Shown here one piece after another: positions 18,609 to 28,818 of a stretch of 64,000 bases of DNA; position 1 is the first letter of the stretch, and each line of letters starts with the position of its first letter. Made by a program: the position numbers and the translations under genes. The DNA is taken from positions 1-64,000 of the forward strand of contig CAINJJ010000036.1 in assembly GCA_903849645.1 (NCBI GenBank). Direction: 5' to 3'. The notes below the pieces were generated by a model, which was not told the origin of the DNA, searched no databases, and worked only from the letters and a program-made list of their open reading frames with translations. Source of the DNA: an uncultured Acidobacteriaceae bacterium. Its GTDB lineage: Bacteria > Acidobacteriota > Terriglobia > Terriglobales > Acidobacteriaceae.

Positions 18609-20813
18609 ATGAAAACGTTTGAATTCGGAAGAGCGGTTTGCGGCGTGGCTGTCGTGGTTGCGCTGGGCCTGGCACATGGCGGGACGGCTCAGGCAGTGCC
18701 GGTGAACCTGCTGGTTTCAAATGGAAGCCTGTCGGTTGGGCTCAGCGCAGAAGGCGCAGCGCCGCAACTGGAGTGGATTCATGGCGCGGGCGGGCTTGAG
18801 CTTTCCAACCAGGCAGAGGAGACGCTGCCGGCTTCGGTCGAAGTGGGCGGGGCCCCTGTGGCGTTGAAGTGGGAGCACAAGGCGGCGCTGGACAGCGGAA
18901 CCGGGCGGCGCGCGGAGATTGTGTACGAGTCGGACAAGCCGCATCTGCGGCTGCGCTGGGCCTGGGAGGAGCGGGCGGACTACGGGCCGGTGGAGCATCG
19001 CGTCACGGTCGAGAATCTCGGCGCCGAAGAGGTCTGGCTGCCGATGGTGGACTCCCTGCGGCTGGATGCGGGGGTGCGGGCTTCGGACGCGCTGAATGTC
19101 TTCTACGTTGAAAAGGGCGCGGACTCGCCTTCGGCCCAGGGGACCCATCTGGAGACGATGGGCGAAGGGTTCCACTGGACGGGGAAGAGCTCGACCTACG
19201 CCTTCCCGGAGAAGGGCGAGGCGCGGGAGATCATTCCGGCGGAGGTGGTGTTTTCGCCACAGGGCGAAGAGGCGGGGCTTTATCTGGGAATCGAATTCAG
19301 CGGACGGACGCGCATCAGCCTCGAGCGCGCCGGGAACAGCGTGAAGACTGTGCTGGGGTTGAATCCAGAGCCGGGGCCGTTCAGGACGCGGATCGAACCG
19401 GGGGGGAGTTTTGAGACGCCGGCGGCCTTCCTGGGCGCGTTCACGGGCGGGGTGGACGGAGCGGGGAACCAGTTGCGGCCGTGGGTGCGCGCGGTGCTGA
19501 ACAACCCGCTGACCTGGAAAGACGCGCAGTATCCGCTGACGGTGAACAACAGTTGGGGTAGCGGGATGCAGGTGGACGAGGCCCTGGCGCTGCGCATGAT
19601 CGGCGAGTCAAAGGAACTGGGCCTGGAGATGTTCCACATCGACGCGGGGTGGTTTCGCGGGGTGGGCGACTGGTATCCGGATGCGAAGAAGTTTCCCCAC
19701 GGTCTGGCGGCCATCGCGGACGCTGCTCATAAGCAGGGACTGCGCTTTGGCATCTGGGTGGACTGGACGCAGGCGGCGCTGGACACGGAGCCGGGGGCGC
19801 TGAATGTGCGCGACCCCAAGGTGCGCGACTGGCTGGTGAGCGACCTGAAGCCGGACTGGAAGCCGGAGGATTTCAAGGGAGAGACGATCGACATCGGGGC
19901 CCCGGCGGCGCGGGAGTATGCGGCGCGGGAGGTGAAGCGGATTGTCGAGGACTACAAGCTGGACATGATTGAGCACGACGGCTACCTGGTAGCCAAGGGC
20001 TGCGTGCGGACGGACCATCCTCATGCGGCGCCGGAGATGAGCACCACGAAGATCATGCACGACTGGGGCTCGGATTTCGTGATGGGCGCAAATTCCACGG
20101 ACGTCAGCTACCACGCGGTGCGGGCCTACTACAGCATCTATGAGAAGACGCGCCGGGAGCATCCTGGGCTGCTGTTTGAGATCTGCAACGACGGCGGGCG
20201 GATGGTGGACTTTGGGTCGGCCGCGCACGGGGACTACTTCTCCATCACCGACACCTACGATCCTCTGTCGAACCGGCGGGCGTTTTTTGACACCAGCCAC
20301 CTGCTGCCGGCGGCGATGCTGGAGAGCTACGTGGAGAAGTGGCCCACGCCGAAGATCGAGAACTTCCGCTACATGCTGCGCAGCGGCATGATGGGCTGGA
20401 TGACGATCATGCTGGACACGACACAGTGGACACCGGAGCAGCACGCAGCGGCGCGGGCGGCGATCAGGCTCTACAAAGAGCAACTGCGGCCCCTGATCCG
20501 GGATGCGCAGCTCTACCACGTGTCGGAACGGCCGGATGGGCTGCGCTGGGATGGGGTCGAGTACTGGGACCCGGCGGGGGCCAGGGGTGTTGTGTTTGCG
20601 TTCAGAGGCAGCGTGGCCGGCGAGACGGAGCATCGCTTTGCGCTGGCGGGGCTGGACCGGTGGAAGCGCTACAAGCTGCATTTTGAGGACGGAACCTCTC
20701 CGGACATTGTGGTTGCAGGCGCGGATTTGATGGGCGCTGGGCTGGCCGTCCGTTTGCCGGAGCCGAACAGTTCGGAGCTGGTTTTTTTGAGCGAAGCTGC
20801 GGCCAGGGAATAG
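18609..20813 (+). CDS. Alpha-galactosidase, GH36-like, secreted
   Basis: NNSWGSGMQVDEALALRMIGESKELGLEMFHIDAGWFRGVGDWYPDAKKFPHGLAAIADAAHKQGLRFGIWVDW; signal peptide. Start ATG 18609 preferred over 18588. Confidence 0.88.
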   Translation: MKTFEFGRAVCGVAVVVALGLAHGGTAQAVPVNLLVSNGSLSVGLSAEGAAPQLEWIHGAGGLELSNQAEETLPASVEVGGAPVALKWEHKAALDSGTGRRAEIVYESDKPHLRLRWAWEERADYGPVEHRVTVENLGAEEVWLPMVDSLRLDAGVRASDALNVFYVEKGADSPSAQGTHLETMGEGFHWTGKSSTYAFPEKGEAREIIPAEVVFSPQGEEAGLYLGIEFSGRTRISLERAGNSVKTVLGLNPEPGPFRTRIEPGGSFETPAAFLGAFTGGVDGAGNQLRPWVRAVLNNPLTWKDAQYPLTVNNSWGSGMQVDEALALRMIGESKELGLEMFHIDAGWFRGVGDWYPDAKKFPHGLAAIADAAHKQGLRFGIWVDWTQAALDTEPGALNVRDPKVRDWLVSDLKPDWKPEDFKGETIDIGAPAAREYAAREVKRIVEDYKLDMIEHDGYLVAKGCVRTDHPHAAPEMSTTKIMHDWGSDFVMGANSTDVSYHAVRAYYSIYEKTRREHPGLLFEICNDGGRMVDFGSAAHGDYFSITDTYDPLSNRRAFFDTSHLLPAAMLESYVEKWPTPKIENFRYMLRSGMMGWMTIMLDTTQWTPEQHAAARAAIRLYKEQLRPLIRDAQLYHVSERPDGLRWDGVEYWDPAGARGVVFAFRGSVAGETEHRFALAGLDRWKRYKLHFEDGTSPDIVVAGADLMGAGLAVRLPEPNSSELVFLSEAAARE

Positions 20814-20826
20814 GGAGAAGAGGCGA

Positions 20827-21624
20827 ATGCAAAAGCAGAAGCCCCAGTTGAGCGTTGAGTTTGCGGGCCAGGTCGCGGTTGTGACCGGGGCGGCGCAGGG
20901 CATCGGGCGCGCCATTGCGGAGGAGCTGCAGAGGCGAGGTGCGCGGCTGATTCTGGTAGACCGCAACAGGGAAGGGGTGGCCGCTGCCGCTGAATCCATG
21001 CGCGCCTCGCAGGGGTCGCAGGTTGATTCCCTGGTGGCGAACCTGGCCGAGCCGGCCGAGATTGACGCACTTGCGGCGAGGGTTCAGGGTCTAGCGCGGC
21101 AGGTGGACGTGCTGGTGAACAACGCAGGCATCGAACTGGATTTGCCCCTGGGACAGATAACGGCCGAGAGCTTTGACCGGGTGATGGCGGTGAATCTGCG
21201 CGCGCCCTTGCTGCTTTCGCAGGCGCTGGCCGGGCAATTTCCCGCCGGGGGCGGGGCGATTGTGAATATCAGTTCGATTCACAGCAGCCACGCGTTTGCG
21301 AACGCGATTCCCTATGCCTGTTCGAAGGCGGGGCTGGTGGCGCTCACGCGCAACCTGGCGCTGGAACTCGCATCGCGGCGGATTCGGGTGAACGCGGTGT
21401 GCCCTGGGTATATTGATACGCCCCTTTGGGATGAGTGGCTGCGCGGGGCAGCGGACCCCGCGGCGCTGGCGGAGCAGACCGAGGCATTGCATCCGCTGGG
21501 CCGGCGCGGCGTGCCGGCCGATGTGGCCTCCGCGGTGGCCTTTCTGGCCAGCAGCCAGGCTGGGTGGGTGACGGGGACGCACCTTGTGGTGGACGGAGGA
21601 CTCACCGTTCGCGCTCATCCGTAA
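20827..21624 (+). CDS. SDR family NAD(P)-dependent oxidoreductase
   Basis: VAVVTGAAQGIGRAIAEEL, VLVNNAGIELD, YACSKAGLVALTRNLALELASRRIRVNAVCPGYIDTPLW. Confidence 0.93.
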   Translation: MQKQKPQLSVEFAGQVAVVTGAAQGIGRAIAEELQRRGARLILVDRNREGVAAAAESMRASQGSQVDSLVANLAEPAEIDALAARVQGLARQVDVLVNNAGIELDLPLGQITAESFDRVMAVNLRAPLLLSQALAGQFPAGGGAIVNISSIHSSHAFANAIPYACSKAGLVALTRNLALELASRRIRVNAVCPGYIDTPLWDEWLRGAADPAALAEQTEALHPLGRRGVPADVASAVAFLASSQAGWVTGTHLVVDGGLTVRAHP

Positions 21625-21733
21625 ATTGCGCCGATATGCCGATGATCGGCAGGAAAGCCGGAAAAGGCGCGCGCGTTAAGTCGATCATTGGTGCGAGTAT
21701 TGCGGTATTCAGGCCTGTGCCCCGCAGCGTACC

Positions 21734-23710
21734 ATGAATTTTCAACATTTTCGATCCTGGGGCCGCGCAATGAAACGACAGAAGGCAGACCTGAGCGAGA
21801 CGCTCAAGCAGGAGTTCAAAAAGGACCTGGAACTCTTTGAGTACTTTCTTGTGCTGCTGAACGACTCCAGCCCCATTCGCAACGTGGAACTGATGTGGGC
21901 CGAAGATCTGGAGCTGTTTGACCCAGCGCAGCGGCCCAAGCTGAATACCGGTGACGCGCTGATCGAGTTGCAGGCTGCGGGAGCGGACCGGCCGGCCCGC
22001 ACGTCGCCCAGCCCATCGACCCATTTCTGCGACCTGGTGCACGGGTTTGGCGCGCACGAAGAGCAGACCTGCGCGCGCAGCGATAAGCCGGCAAAGGAGC
22101 GGTGCCGGGCGACGGGGCGCAGCCAGGTGTACCCCTGCCATGTGGGGCTCACGGACATCGCGGTCCCGGTGGTCTGCGAGGGACGGTACCTGGGGACGCT
22201 GTTCAGCGGGCAGGTGCTGACTGCGCCGCCCACAGCGGAGGGATTTGCGGCCGTAAGCGCAGCTCTGGAAGGTCAGCCGCACATCGACATGGCCCGGCTG
22301 GAGGAGGCCTACTCCCGGGTGCCCGTGGTGACCAGCGCGCAACTGGCCGAAATGGTGCGGATGCTGGAGGTCTTTGCCCGCTACCTGGGTAATGCGTGGA
22401 AGCGGCTGGAGATCATGAGCGAGTTCCAGCAGATGCGGGAGCGGGAGTTGGCGCTGGACCGGCGCGAGCTGGCGGAGATGCTGCTGGCGGGCAAGGTGGG
22501 CGGGGGTGCGTCAGGCAGCGAGCAGGAACTGGCCAGGCTGGCGCGCAAAGTGGGGCTCGACCGGCTTCCGGACCGGGTGCTGGTGCTGCGCATGCAGAGC
22601 GGGCAGGAGGATGCGTCGGGACCTCTCCCGGCCGGGCCGGCAGGGCAGGGGCCGGCGGAGGCCATCGGAAGCCATCTGACCCTGGGGCGGGTTGCGCACA
22701 TGATCGAGAGCCGCTGCCAGAGCTGGCCAAACACGCTTGCGGCAGTGATTACGCCGGGGGAGATGTGCATCTTTACGGCGCAGAAGTCGCGCACGCCGGC
22801 GCAGGAGCGGATGCTGCTGGAAGAGATGGGACAGACGCTGCTGCGCACGGCGCGTTCGCAGGGGATGCCCCTGGCGCGGATCGGCATCAGCGGGTTGCAT
22901 CAGCAATCGACCGAGTTGCTGCGGGCTTATCACGAGGCTTCGTCAGCCCTGGACGCGGGCCAGTCGACAGTGAACTGGTATGAGTTGATGCCGGAGCGCG
23001 ACCATCAGCCTTCGGCGGCGCTGGGGCGGGTGCTGAAGGCTCTGCAGAGCGCGGATTCGAGCGCGATATCCGCGGCGGTGCGGGAGTTTCTGGCGGCCGG
23101 AGCGCCGGCGGCGACGACGACCGCGCAGTTGCAGCAGGCGCGGGGGCTCTTGACCTGGGCCTGCGAGCACCTGGCGCGGGAACTGGCCACACTCGGGACC
23201 AGCGGGGTGGCCGTGGGCGCGGCCAAGGACCGGGCGGTGCAGATCATCGTGGGTTCACCGAGTTCCTTCGCGCTGGCCGAGGCATTCCGGTCGTACGTGG
23301 ACCAACTGCGGCAGCAGGTGGTGCAACTGTTCTCGCAGCGCGAGGAGAAGATCGTGATCGAGACGCACCGGCTGGTGCGGGAACTGGGGCCGGAGAAGGT
23401 GACGATCCAGGATCTGGCCCGCGACCTGAAGCTCTCGGCGGGGCACCTGGGCCGGGTCTATAGCCGGACCACCGGACATACGCTGGAGGAGTACCTGATT
23501 AGGCAGCGGCTGGAGATGGGCAAGCGGCTGCTGCTGGACCCGAGGCTTCATGTGGCCGAGGTGGCCGACCGATGCGGGTTCTGCAATCCGGCCTATTTTG
23601 CTTCTGTGTTCAAGAAGTACATGCACTGCACGCCGCGGGCCTACGCCAGCCAGCCGCAGCGTTGGGGAGCTCCGCAGGCCGAGGCCGTGGAGACAGGGCA
23701 GGCGGTTTAA
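21734..23710 (+). CDS. PocR ligand-binding domain / AraC-type HTH transcriptional regulator
   Basis: PocR-like FCDLVHGFGAHEEQTCARSDKPAKERC...YPCHVGLTDIAVPVVCEGRYLGTLFSGQVL; C-terminal AraC HTH LSAGHLGRVYSRTTGHTLEEYLIRQRLEMGKRLLLDPRLHVAEVADRCGFCNPAYFASVFKKYMHCTPRAY. Confidence 0.9.
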   Translation: MNFQHFRSWGRAMKRQKADLSETLKQEFKKDLELFEYFLVLLNDSSPIRNVELMWAEDLELFDPAQRPKLNTGDALIELQAAGADRPARTSPSPSTHFCDLVHGFGAHEEQTCARSDKPAKERCRATGRSQVYPCHVGLTDIAVPVVCEGRYLGTLFSGQVLTAPPTAEGFAAVSAALEGQPHIDMARLEEAYSRVPVVTSAQLAEMVRMLEVFARYLGNAWKRLEIMSEFQQMRERELALDRRELAEMLLAGKVGGGASGSEQELARLARKVGLDRLPDRVLVLRMQSGQEDASGPLPAGPAGQGPAEAIGSHLTLGRVAHMIESRCQSWPNTLAAVITPGEMCIFTAQKSRTPAQERMLLEEMGQTLLRTARSQGMPLARIGISGLHQQSTELLRAYHEASSALDAGQSTVNWYELMPERDHQPSAALGRVLKALQSADSSAISAAVREFLAAGAPAATTTAQLQQARGLLTWACEHLARELATLGTSGVAVGAAKDRAVQIIVGSPSSFALAEAFRSYVDQLRQQVVQLFSQREEKIVIETHRLVRELGPEKVTIQDLARDLKLSAGHLGRVYSRTTGHTLEEYLIRQRLEMGKRLLLDPRLHVAEVADRCGFCNPAYFASVFKKYMHCTPRAYASQPQRWGAPQAEAVETGQAV

Positions 23711-23720
23711 GGAGAAGGGC

Positions 23721-24710
23721 ATGCGCGCATTGGTCTATACGGCTCCGCACGAGGTAACTCTGGAGCATCGTCCCGAGCCGGCTCAGGTTGCCGGGGAGAC
23801 GCAGATTGCGGTGACGGCGGCGGGGCTCTGCGGCTCGGACATCTCGGGCTTTCTGGGGCACAGCCGGAGGCGGGTTCCGCCGCTGGTGCTGGGCCATGAA
23901 CTGGTGGGGCGGACGGCGGACGGACGGCGGGTGGTGGCCAATCCGCTGCTGAGCTGCGGGCGCTGCGCGGCGTGCCTGAGCGGGGCGCAGAACCTGTGCT
24001 CCAACTGGCGGCTGCTGGGGCTGGACCAGACGCAGGGCTGCTACCAGGAGTTTGTGTCGCTGCCGGTGACGCAGCTCTACGAGATACCCGACAGCCTGCC
24101 GGATGCGCGGGCCATCGCGGTGGAGCCGCTGGCCAACATTGTCCATCTGTTCCGGATTGCGGCGCCGCTGCCGTTTTTCCGCATGGGGATTGTGGGGGGT
24201 GGCACCATGGGCGCGCTGGCGCTGTTGACGGCCCTGCGGCTGGGGGTGCGCGAGGTGCTGGTCGAGGACGTAAGCGAGGTGCGCCTGGAGACGGTGCGGC
24301 GGATGGGCGCGACGCTGGGGGCCAATGTGTCCACCGAAGAGGGCCGGGCGGAGGCGCGGCGCTTTGCCGGCCACGGGCTGGACCTGGTGCTGGACGCCTC
24401 GGGAAGCACGGCGGCGCGGCAGGCGGCCTTTGACCGTTGCCGGCCGGGAGGCATGGTGGTGCTGCTGGGCATGGGCCAGGAGCGGAGCGAGATCGATTTT
24501 GTGACCAGCATCCGCAAGGAGCACCGGGTGACGATGTCGTTTGCCTATACGCCGGTGGACTTTGAGCGGTCGCTCAAGCTGCTGACGGCAGGGGAGGTGG
24601 ACCTGTCGCCGTGGACGGTGGAGATGCCGCTGGAGGCGGGACAGGCGGCTTTTGACAAGATGACCAAGGACCCCGGCGCGACGCTGAAGATGGTGCTGCG
24701 GGTGAGTTGA
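23721..24710 (+). CDS. Zinc-dependent medium-chain alcohol/polyol dehydrogenase
   Basis: GLCGSDISGFLGHSRRRVPPLVLGHELVGR, CGRCAACLSGAQNLC, GIVGGGTMGALALLTALRLG; RBS-like aggagaagggc before ATG 23721. Confidence 0.9.
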   Translation: MRALVYTAPHEVTLEHRPEPAQVAGETQIAVTAAGLCGSDISGFLGHSRRRVPPLVLGHELVGRTADGRRVVANPLLSCGRCAACLSGAQNLCSNWRLLGLDQTQGCYQEFVSLPVTQLYEIPDSLPDARAIAVEPLANIVHLFRIAAPLPFFRMGIVGGGTMGALALLTALRLGVREVLVEDVSEVRLETVRRMGATLGANVSTEEGRAEARRFAGHGLDLVLDASGSTAARQAAFDRCRPGGMVVLLGMGQERSEIDFVTSIRKEHRVTMSFAYTPVDFERSLKLLTAGEVDLSPWTVEMPLEAGQAAFDKMTKDPGATLKMVLRVS

Positions 24711-24814
24711 GGGTGCGGGCGGCGGGCGCTGGGTGGGAGTTGTGGATTCCCAGGTCTCGGAATCGGGACCCTTCGACTGCGCTCGCGCAGGAGCGCTCTC
24801 CGCTGAACCCCTCG

Positions 24815-24954
24815 GTGCAAGGGATGTCCGGGAACTCAACAAAACGCTTGATCTGGTCGAGAAGTTCCCCGGCCTGGGCAACCGAAACCCGCTGCGCGGC
24901 CCAGCCTGGCAAGCCGGCCAGCGAGATCAGCAATAGAAGGACGATCTTCCGCAT
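24815..24954 (-). pseudogene. Remnant 5' fragment of a secreted-protein gene
   Basis: Reverse strand from ATG 24954 reads MRKIVLLLLISLAGLPGWAAQRVSVAQAGELLDQ (clean signal peptide), then loses coherent sequence in IKRFVEFPDIPCTEGFSGERSCAS. Confidence 0.4.
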
Positions 24955-25083
24955 CGAACCCTCTCCACCAGAGGGAGAGAGATCGCTCCCCGGCCCCCGC
25001 AAACTCGGCCGGCCCAGTGCCTGCCCAATCGACGGAAATGCCGGTTTCAGAGGGATGGAAGGCTCACCGCCGCTCTGCAAGCC

Positions 25084-26154
25084 TCAGCTTCGCTTGCCCC
25101 TCGGCCGCCACACCCCCGGCGCCCCGGTCGACTCGCGCACCACCAGCTCCGGCAAAATCGGCACCGAGTCCGGAAAGCTGGCCTGTCCCCGAATCCGCTG
25201 CAACAGAATGCGCGCAGCCACCACCCCCATCTGGTTCAAAGGCTGGCGAATCGTCGTCAGGCTGGGATTGTGGAAGGCCGCGCTCTGAATGTCGTCAAAG
25301 CCCACCACCGAAATGTCCTCCGGCACCCGCAACCCGCGATCCATGCAGGCGCGAATCGCTCCAATGGCCGACTCGTCGTTGTAGCAGACAATGGCCGTGA
25401 AATCGACGCCCCGGTCCAGCAATTCATTGGCCGGCGCAAAACCCAGCTCCGGGGTCGAGATCTTCAGCTTCAGTTGCACGGTCAGCTCTTCCGGCACCTC
25501 GATCTTCAGATCCCGCGCCACCGTCATCAGGCACTCCCAACGGTCGTCCGCGTCTGAGCTGTGGCTGCCCCCGCGCATGAAGGCAATCCTGCGATGGCCG
25601 AGCTGCACCAGGTGCCGCAACGCCAGTTCCGCGCCCCGCCGCTGGTCCAGTACCACGTTGGTCACGCCCTCAAAACTCCGATGCCCGGCCACGCACACCA
25701 CCGGCAGCTTCATGCTGTGTTCCAGCACCGTGTCAATCAGGATGAACCCCTCCACGCTGCGGTCCATCAGCAGGCGCGGGTACTCCTCAATCAGGTCCGG
25801 CTTGCGGCGATGGCTGGCCGTCAGGTAGAAGTAGCCCTCTTCGATCAGGTACTCCTCCACGCCGGCAAGCACCTGCGCGGCATAGTGGTCGTTGAGGTCC
25901 GGCACCAGCACGCCTACGGAGAAGGTCTGCCGCTTGCGCAGTGAACGCGCATAGAAGCTGGGCCGGTAGTCGAACTTGGCCGCAGCTTCAATCACCCGGT
26001 CGCGGGTGTCCTGGGGGATGGAACGGACGCCGGGCGCGTTGTTCAGCACCAGGGAAATGGTGGCCGGAGAAAGATCCAGGTACTCACCCAGCGTGCGCAA
26101 GCTGATGGGCTGGTCGGGCTGCGGCGCAACCCCGGTTTTCTTTCGCGTAGCCAT
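25084..26154 (-). CDS. LacI family transcriptional regulator
   Basis: [82 protein letters not shown]. Confidence 0.95.
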   Translation of the reverse strand: MATRKKTGVAPQPDQPISLRTLGEYLDLSPATISLVLNNAPGVRSIPQDTRDRVIEAAAKFDYRPSFYARSLRKRQTFSVGVLVPDLNDHYAAQVLAGVEEYLIEEGYFYLTASHRRKPDLIEEYPRLLMDRSVEGFILIDTVLEHSMKLPVVCVAGHRSFEGVTNVVLDQRRGAELALRHLVQLGHRRIAFMRGGSHSSDADDRWECLMTVARDLKIEVPEELTVQLKLKISTPELGFAPANELLDRGVDFTAIVCYNDESAIGAIRACMDRGLRVPEDISVVGFDDIQSAAFHNPSLTTIRQPLNQMGVVAARILLQRIRGQASFPDSVPILPELVVRESTGAPGVWRPRGKRS

Positions 26155-26279
26155 GCATACCTTTTGTACCATCCGCGCCAGACTATGCGCTGTGATTTCA
26201 AGGGCTTTCGCGGCTCCCGCAGACCCTTGGATACCCCGCCATCAACGCGGCATTTCGTCCCATCCACAAGCGGCCGCGG

Positions 26280-27617
26280 TCAGAACGAGATGCCGTGCGG
26301 AATCAGGTGGTTCTCATACGCCTCCCGCTCCAGTTGCTCGCGAAAATCAGGATGCGCAATCGAGATCAGCGCCAGCGCGCGCTCGGCCACCGACTTGCCC
26401 TTCAGGTTCACGATCCCGTACTCCGTCACCACATACATCACGTCCGAACGCGGCGTCGTCACAATGTTGCCCGGCGTGAGGTTGAGCACGATGCGGCTGC
26501 GCGGCTCGCCCCGCTTGCAATAGGTGGAGGCCATGCAGATGAACGACTTGCCCCCCTTCGAAGCGTACGCCCCGCGCACAAACTGCAACTGTCCGCCCGT
26601 GCCGCTGATGTGACGGTGCCCGTCGGACTCCGATGCCGCCTGCCCCTGCAGGTCGATCTGCGTGGTGTTGTTGATGGAGACCACGCGATCGTTTTGCATG
26701 ATCATGTGGGGCAGATTGGTGTAGTCCACCGGCCGGGAATAGAAGTCCGGATTGCGGTGCGCGGCCCCATACATCGCGCTCGAACCCAGCGCGAACGTGT
26801 AAACGACCTTGCCTGGGTCCAGGGTCTTGCGCGCGCCCGTCACTCGGCCCGTCTTGTAGAGATCCGCAATGCCGTCCGTCAGCATCTCCGTGTGGATGCC
26901 GAGATCGCGCACACCGCTCTCCAGCAGCAGCGTGCACACCGCATTGGGCATGCCCCCGATCCCGATCTGCAGGCACGATCCGTCTTCAATCTCCGCCGCA
27001 ATGCGCCGCGCCACGGCCCGGTCAATCTCCGTAGGCTCCGGGTTGGGCAGTTCCGGGGCCGGGCTGTGATCGCCTTCGATTACATAATCCACCTCGCTGA
27101 CGTGCACGCCGTTTTCTTCCCCGAAGGCGTAGGGCAACCCCCGGCTCACCTCCACAATCACCGTCTTCGCCCGTTCCAGCACCGCGCGATGCCAGATGTT
27201 CGAGGCGCTGAAGTTGAAGTACCCGTTCTCGTCCATCGGGCAGGTCTTGAACACCACAACGTCCACCGGGTCAAGGAAGCGCCGGTAATAGTCCGGCACC
27301 TCGCCCAGGTTGAGCGGCATATAGTGGCAGCGCCCGGCGTCATGCCGCTTGCGGTCGTAGCCGGAAAAATGCCAACTGAAGAAGTAAAAGCTCTTGCCCT
27401 CCGGATCGCACTCCGCAACGGCGCGCGGCCGCATGGTCAGGCAGGAGCGGAACTTCACGTTCCCCAGCTCATCGCGCCGCGCGGCCAGCGCCCGGTCAAA
27501 GACCTCCGGCTGGCCCAGCCCCACCCCGTAATCAATCCACATTCCCGAGCGCACAAGACTCGCCGCCTGTTCGGCGGAGACAGTTTCAGCCGGGATGGAA
27601 GCAATCCTCCTGGACAT
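26280..27617 (-). CDS. Acetyl-CoA hydrolase / 4-hydroxybutyrate-type CoA-transferase
   Basis: MSRRIASIPAETVSAEQAASLVRSGMWIDYGVGLGQPEVFDRAL...LQIGIGGMPNAVCTLL...FICMASTYCKRGEPRSRIVLNLTPGNIVTTPRSDVMYVVTEYGIVNLKGKSVAERALALISIAHPDFREQL. Start ATG 27617; the 814-aa track ORF has a spurious extension. Confidence 0.9.
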   Translation of the reverse strand: MSRRIASIPAETVSAEQAASLVRSGMWIDYGVGLGQPEVFDRALAARRDELGNVKFRSCLTMRPRAVAECDPEGKSFYFFSWHFSGYDRKRHDAGRCHYMPLNLGEVPDYYRRFLDPVDVVVFKTCPMDENGYFNFSASNIWHRAVLERAKTVIVEVSRGLPYAFGEENGVHVSEVDYVIEGDHSPAPELPNPEPTEIDRAVARRIAAEIEDGSCLQIGIGGMPNAVCTLLLESGVRDLGIHTEMLTDGIADLYKTGRVTGARKTLDPGKVVYTFALGSSAMYGAAHRNPDFYSRPVDYTNLPHMIMQNDRVVSINNTTQIDLQGQAASESDGHRHISGTGGQLQFVRGAYASKGGKSFICMASTYCKRGEPRSRIVLNLTPGNIVTTPRSDVMYVVTEYGIVNLKGKSVAERALALISIAHPDFREQLEREAYENHLIPHGISF

Positions 27618-27850
27618 GCGATAGGCCTTTCCGTGTTGTCGCAGTCCTTGGAGCTGAGGAGCGATCAACGATCCATGAGCGTCATTGAAATCCCGCCCCG
27701 CCGCCCTGAGGGCAGGCAGGTTTCCGGCAGCCCGCGGCCGCCTTCCGGTTCCGGGAATTTCGCATTCTCTCCCACCGCATCCACGGGTGGCAAGTCTCAT
27801 TTTTCGCATCCAGCGCAGCGTGATCCGGATGGCGCGACCGCACCAAAAAC

Positions 27851-28627
27851 TCAGCGCCCCGTCCAGCAGGGCTTGCGCTTTTCCAGAAAGGCAGAGATAC
27901 CCTCCTGCGCGTCCTCGGCCAGCGCGTTCCGGCTCATCACCTCCTGGGCATAGGCATAGGCCCTGGGCTGGTCCAGATCGATCTGCGTGTAATAAGCCTG
28001 TTTGCCCAGCCCGATGACCAGTTCGCTGGCCCCGGCAATGCGCTCCGCCAGCGCCCGCGTCTCCTCCCGCAGCCGGTCCGCCGCCACCACCCGGTTCACC
28101 AGCCCCCACTCGGCCGCCCTGTGCGCGTCGATCATCTCGCCCGTCAGCAGCATCTCCAGAGCCCGCTTGCGCCCGATGGCGCGGCTCAGGGCCACCATCG
28201 GCGTCGAGCAGAACAAACCAATCTTCACCCCCGGCGTGGCAAACCCCGCCCCTTCCGCGGCAATCGCAAGGTCGCAGGTGGCCACCAGTTGGCACCCCGC
28301 CGCCGTCGCCGTCCCCTGCACCTCCGCAATCACCGGCTGCGGAATCGACTGCAGCTTGGTCATCAGCTCCGTGCAGACGCGGAACAGCGTCTGATACTCC
28401 TCCAGGTCCCGCCCCACCATCTGCGACAGGTCGTGCCCGGCTGAAAACACCTTGCCCTCCGCCGCCACAATCACCACGCGCACATCGCGCCGCCCCTCGA
28501 TCTCGCCCAGGCAGCGGATAAGCTCCTGCATCAGCGCCAGAGACAGAGCGTTGCGCCGCTGCGGACGGTTCAGGGTGATCCGGGCAATGCCGGCATCGGT
28601 CGCGAAGACGATGTTCTCGTAACTCAT
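27851..28627 (-). CDS. Enoyl-CoA hydratase/isomerase family protein
   Basis: ARITLNRPQRRNALSLALMQEL, FSAGHDLSQM, VIAEVQGTATAAGCQLVATCDLAIAAEGAGFATPGVKIGL. Confidence 0.93.
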   Translation of the reverse strand: MSYENIVFATDAGIARITLNRPQRRNALSLALMQELIRCLGEIEGRRDVRVVIVAAEGKVFSAGHDLSQMVGRDLEEYQTLFRVCTELMTKLQSIPQPVIAEVQGTATAAGCQLVATCDLAIAAEGAGFATPGVKIGLFCSTPMVALSRAIGRKRALEMLLTGEMIDAHRAAEWGLVNRVVAADRLREETRALAERIAGASELVIGLGKQAYYTQIDLDQPRAYAYAQEVMSRNALAEDAQEGISAFLEKRKPCWTGR

Positions 28628-28818
28628 CCCCACATCTTATGCCACATTCCGTCCGCCCGATTGGCCCGGTTTCCCTGCCGGAAGAGGCCCCCAAGGGCCG
28701 CTCCGCGCGCCCTCCCCTGGCCACCCCGCGCGGGAGTAAGATGGACCAGTCTGGAAAATCGTTTTAGGCCGATTGCGGGAAGAACTCGCCAGAGCGGGCC
28801 CGGTCCAATCGCGCAAAG

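Noticed and set aside
26280-28724. 814-aa ORF read as one protein
   Set aside because: Only 26280-27617 matches the CoA-transferase; the upstream part is an out-of-frame reading of the enoyl-CoA hydratase gene.
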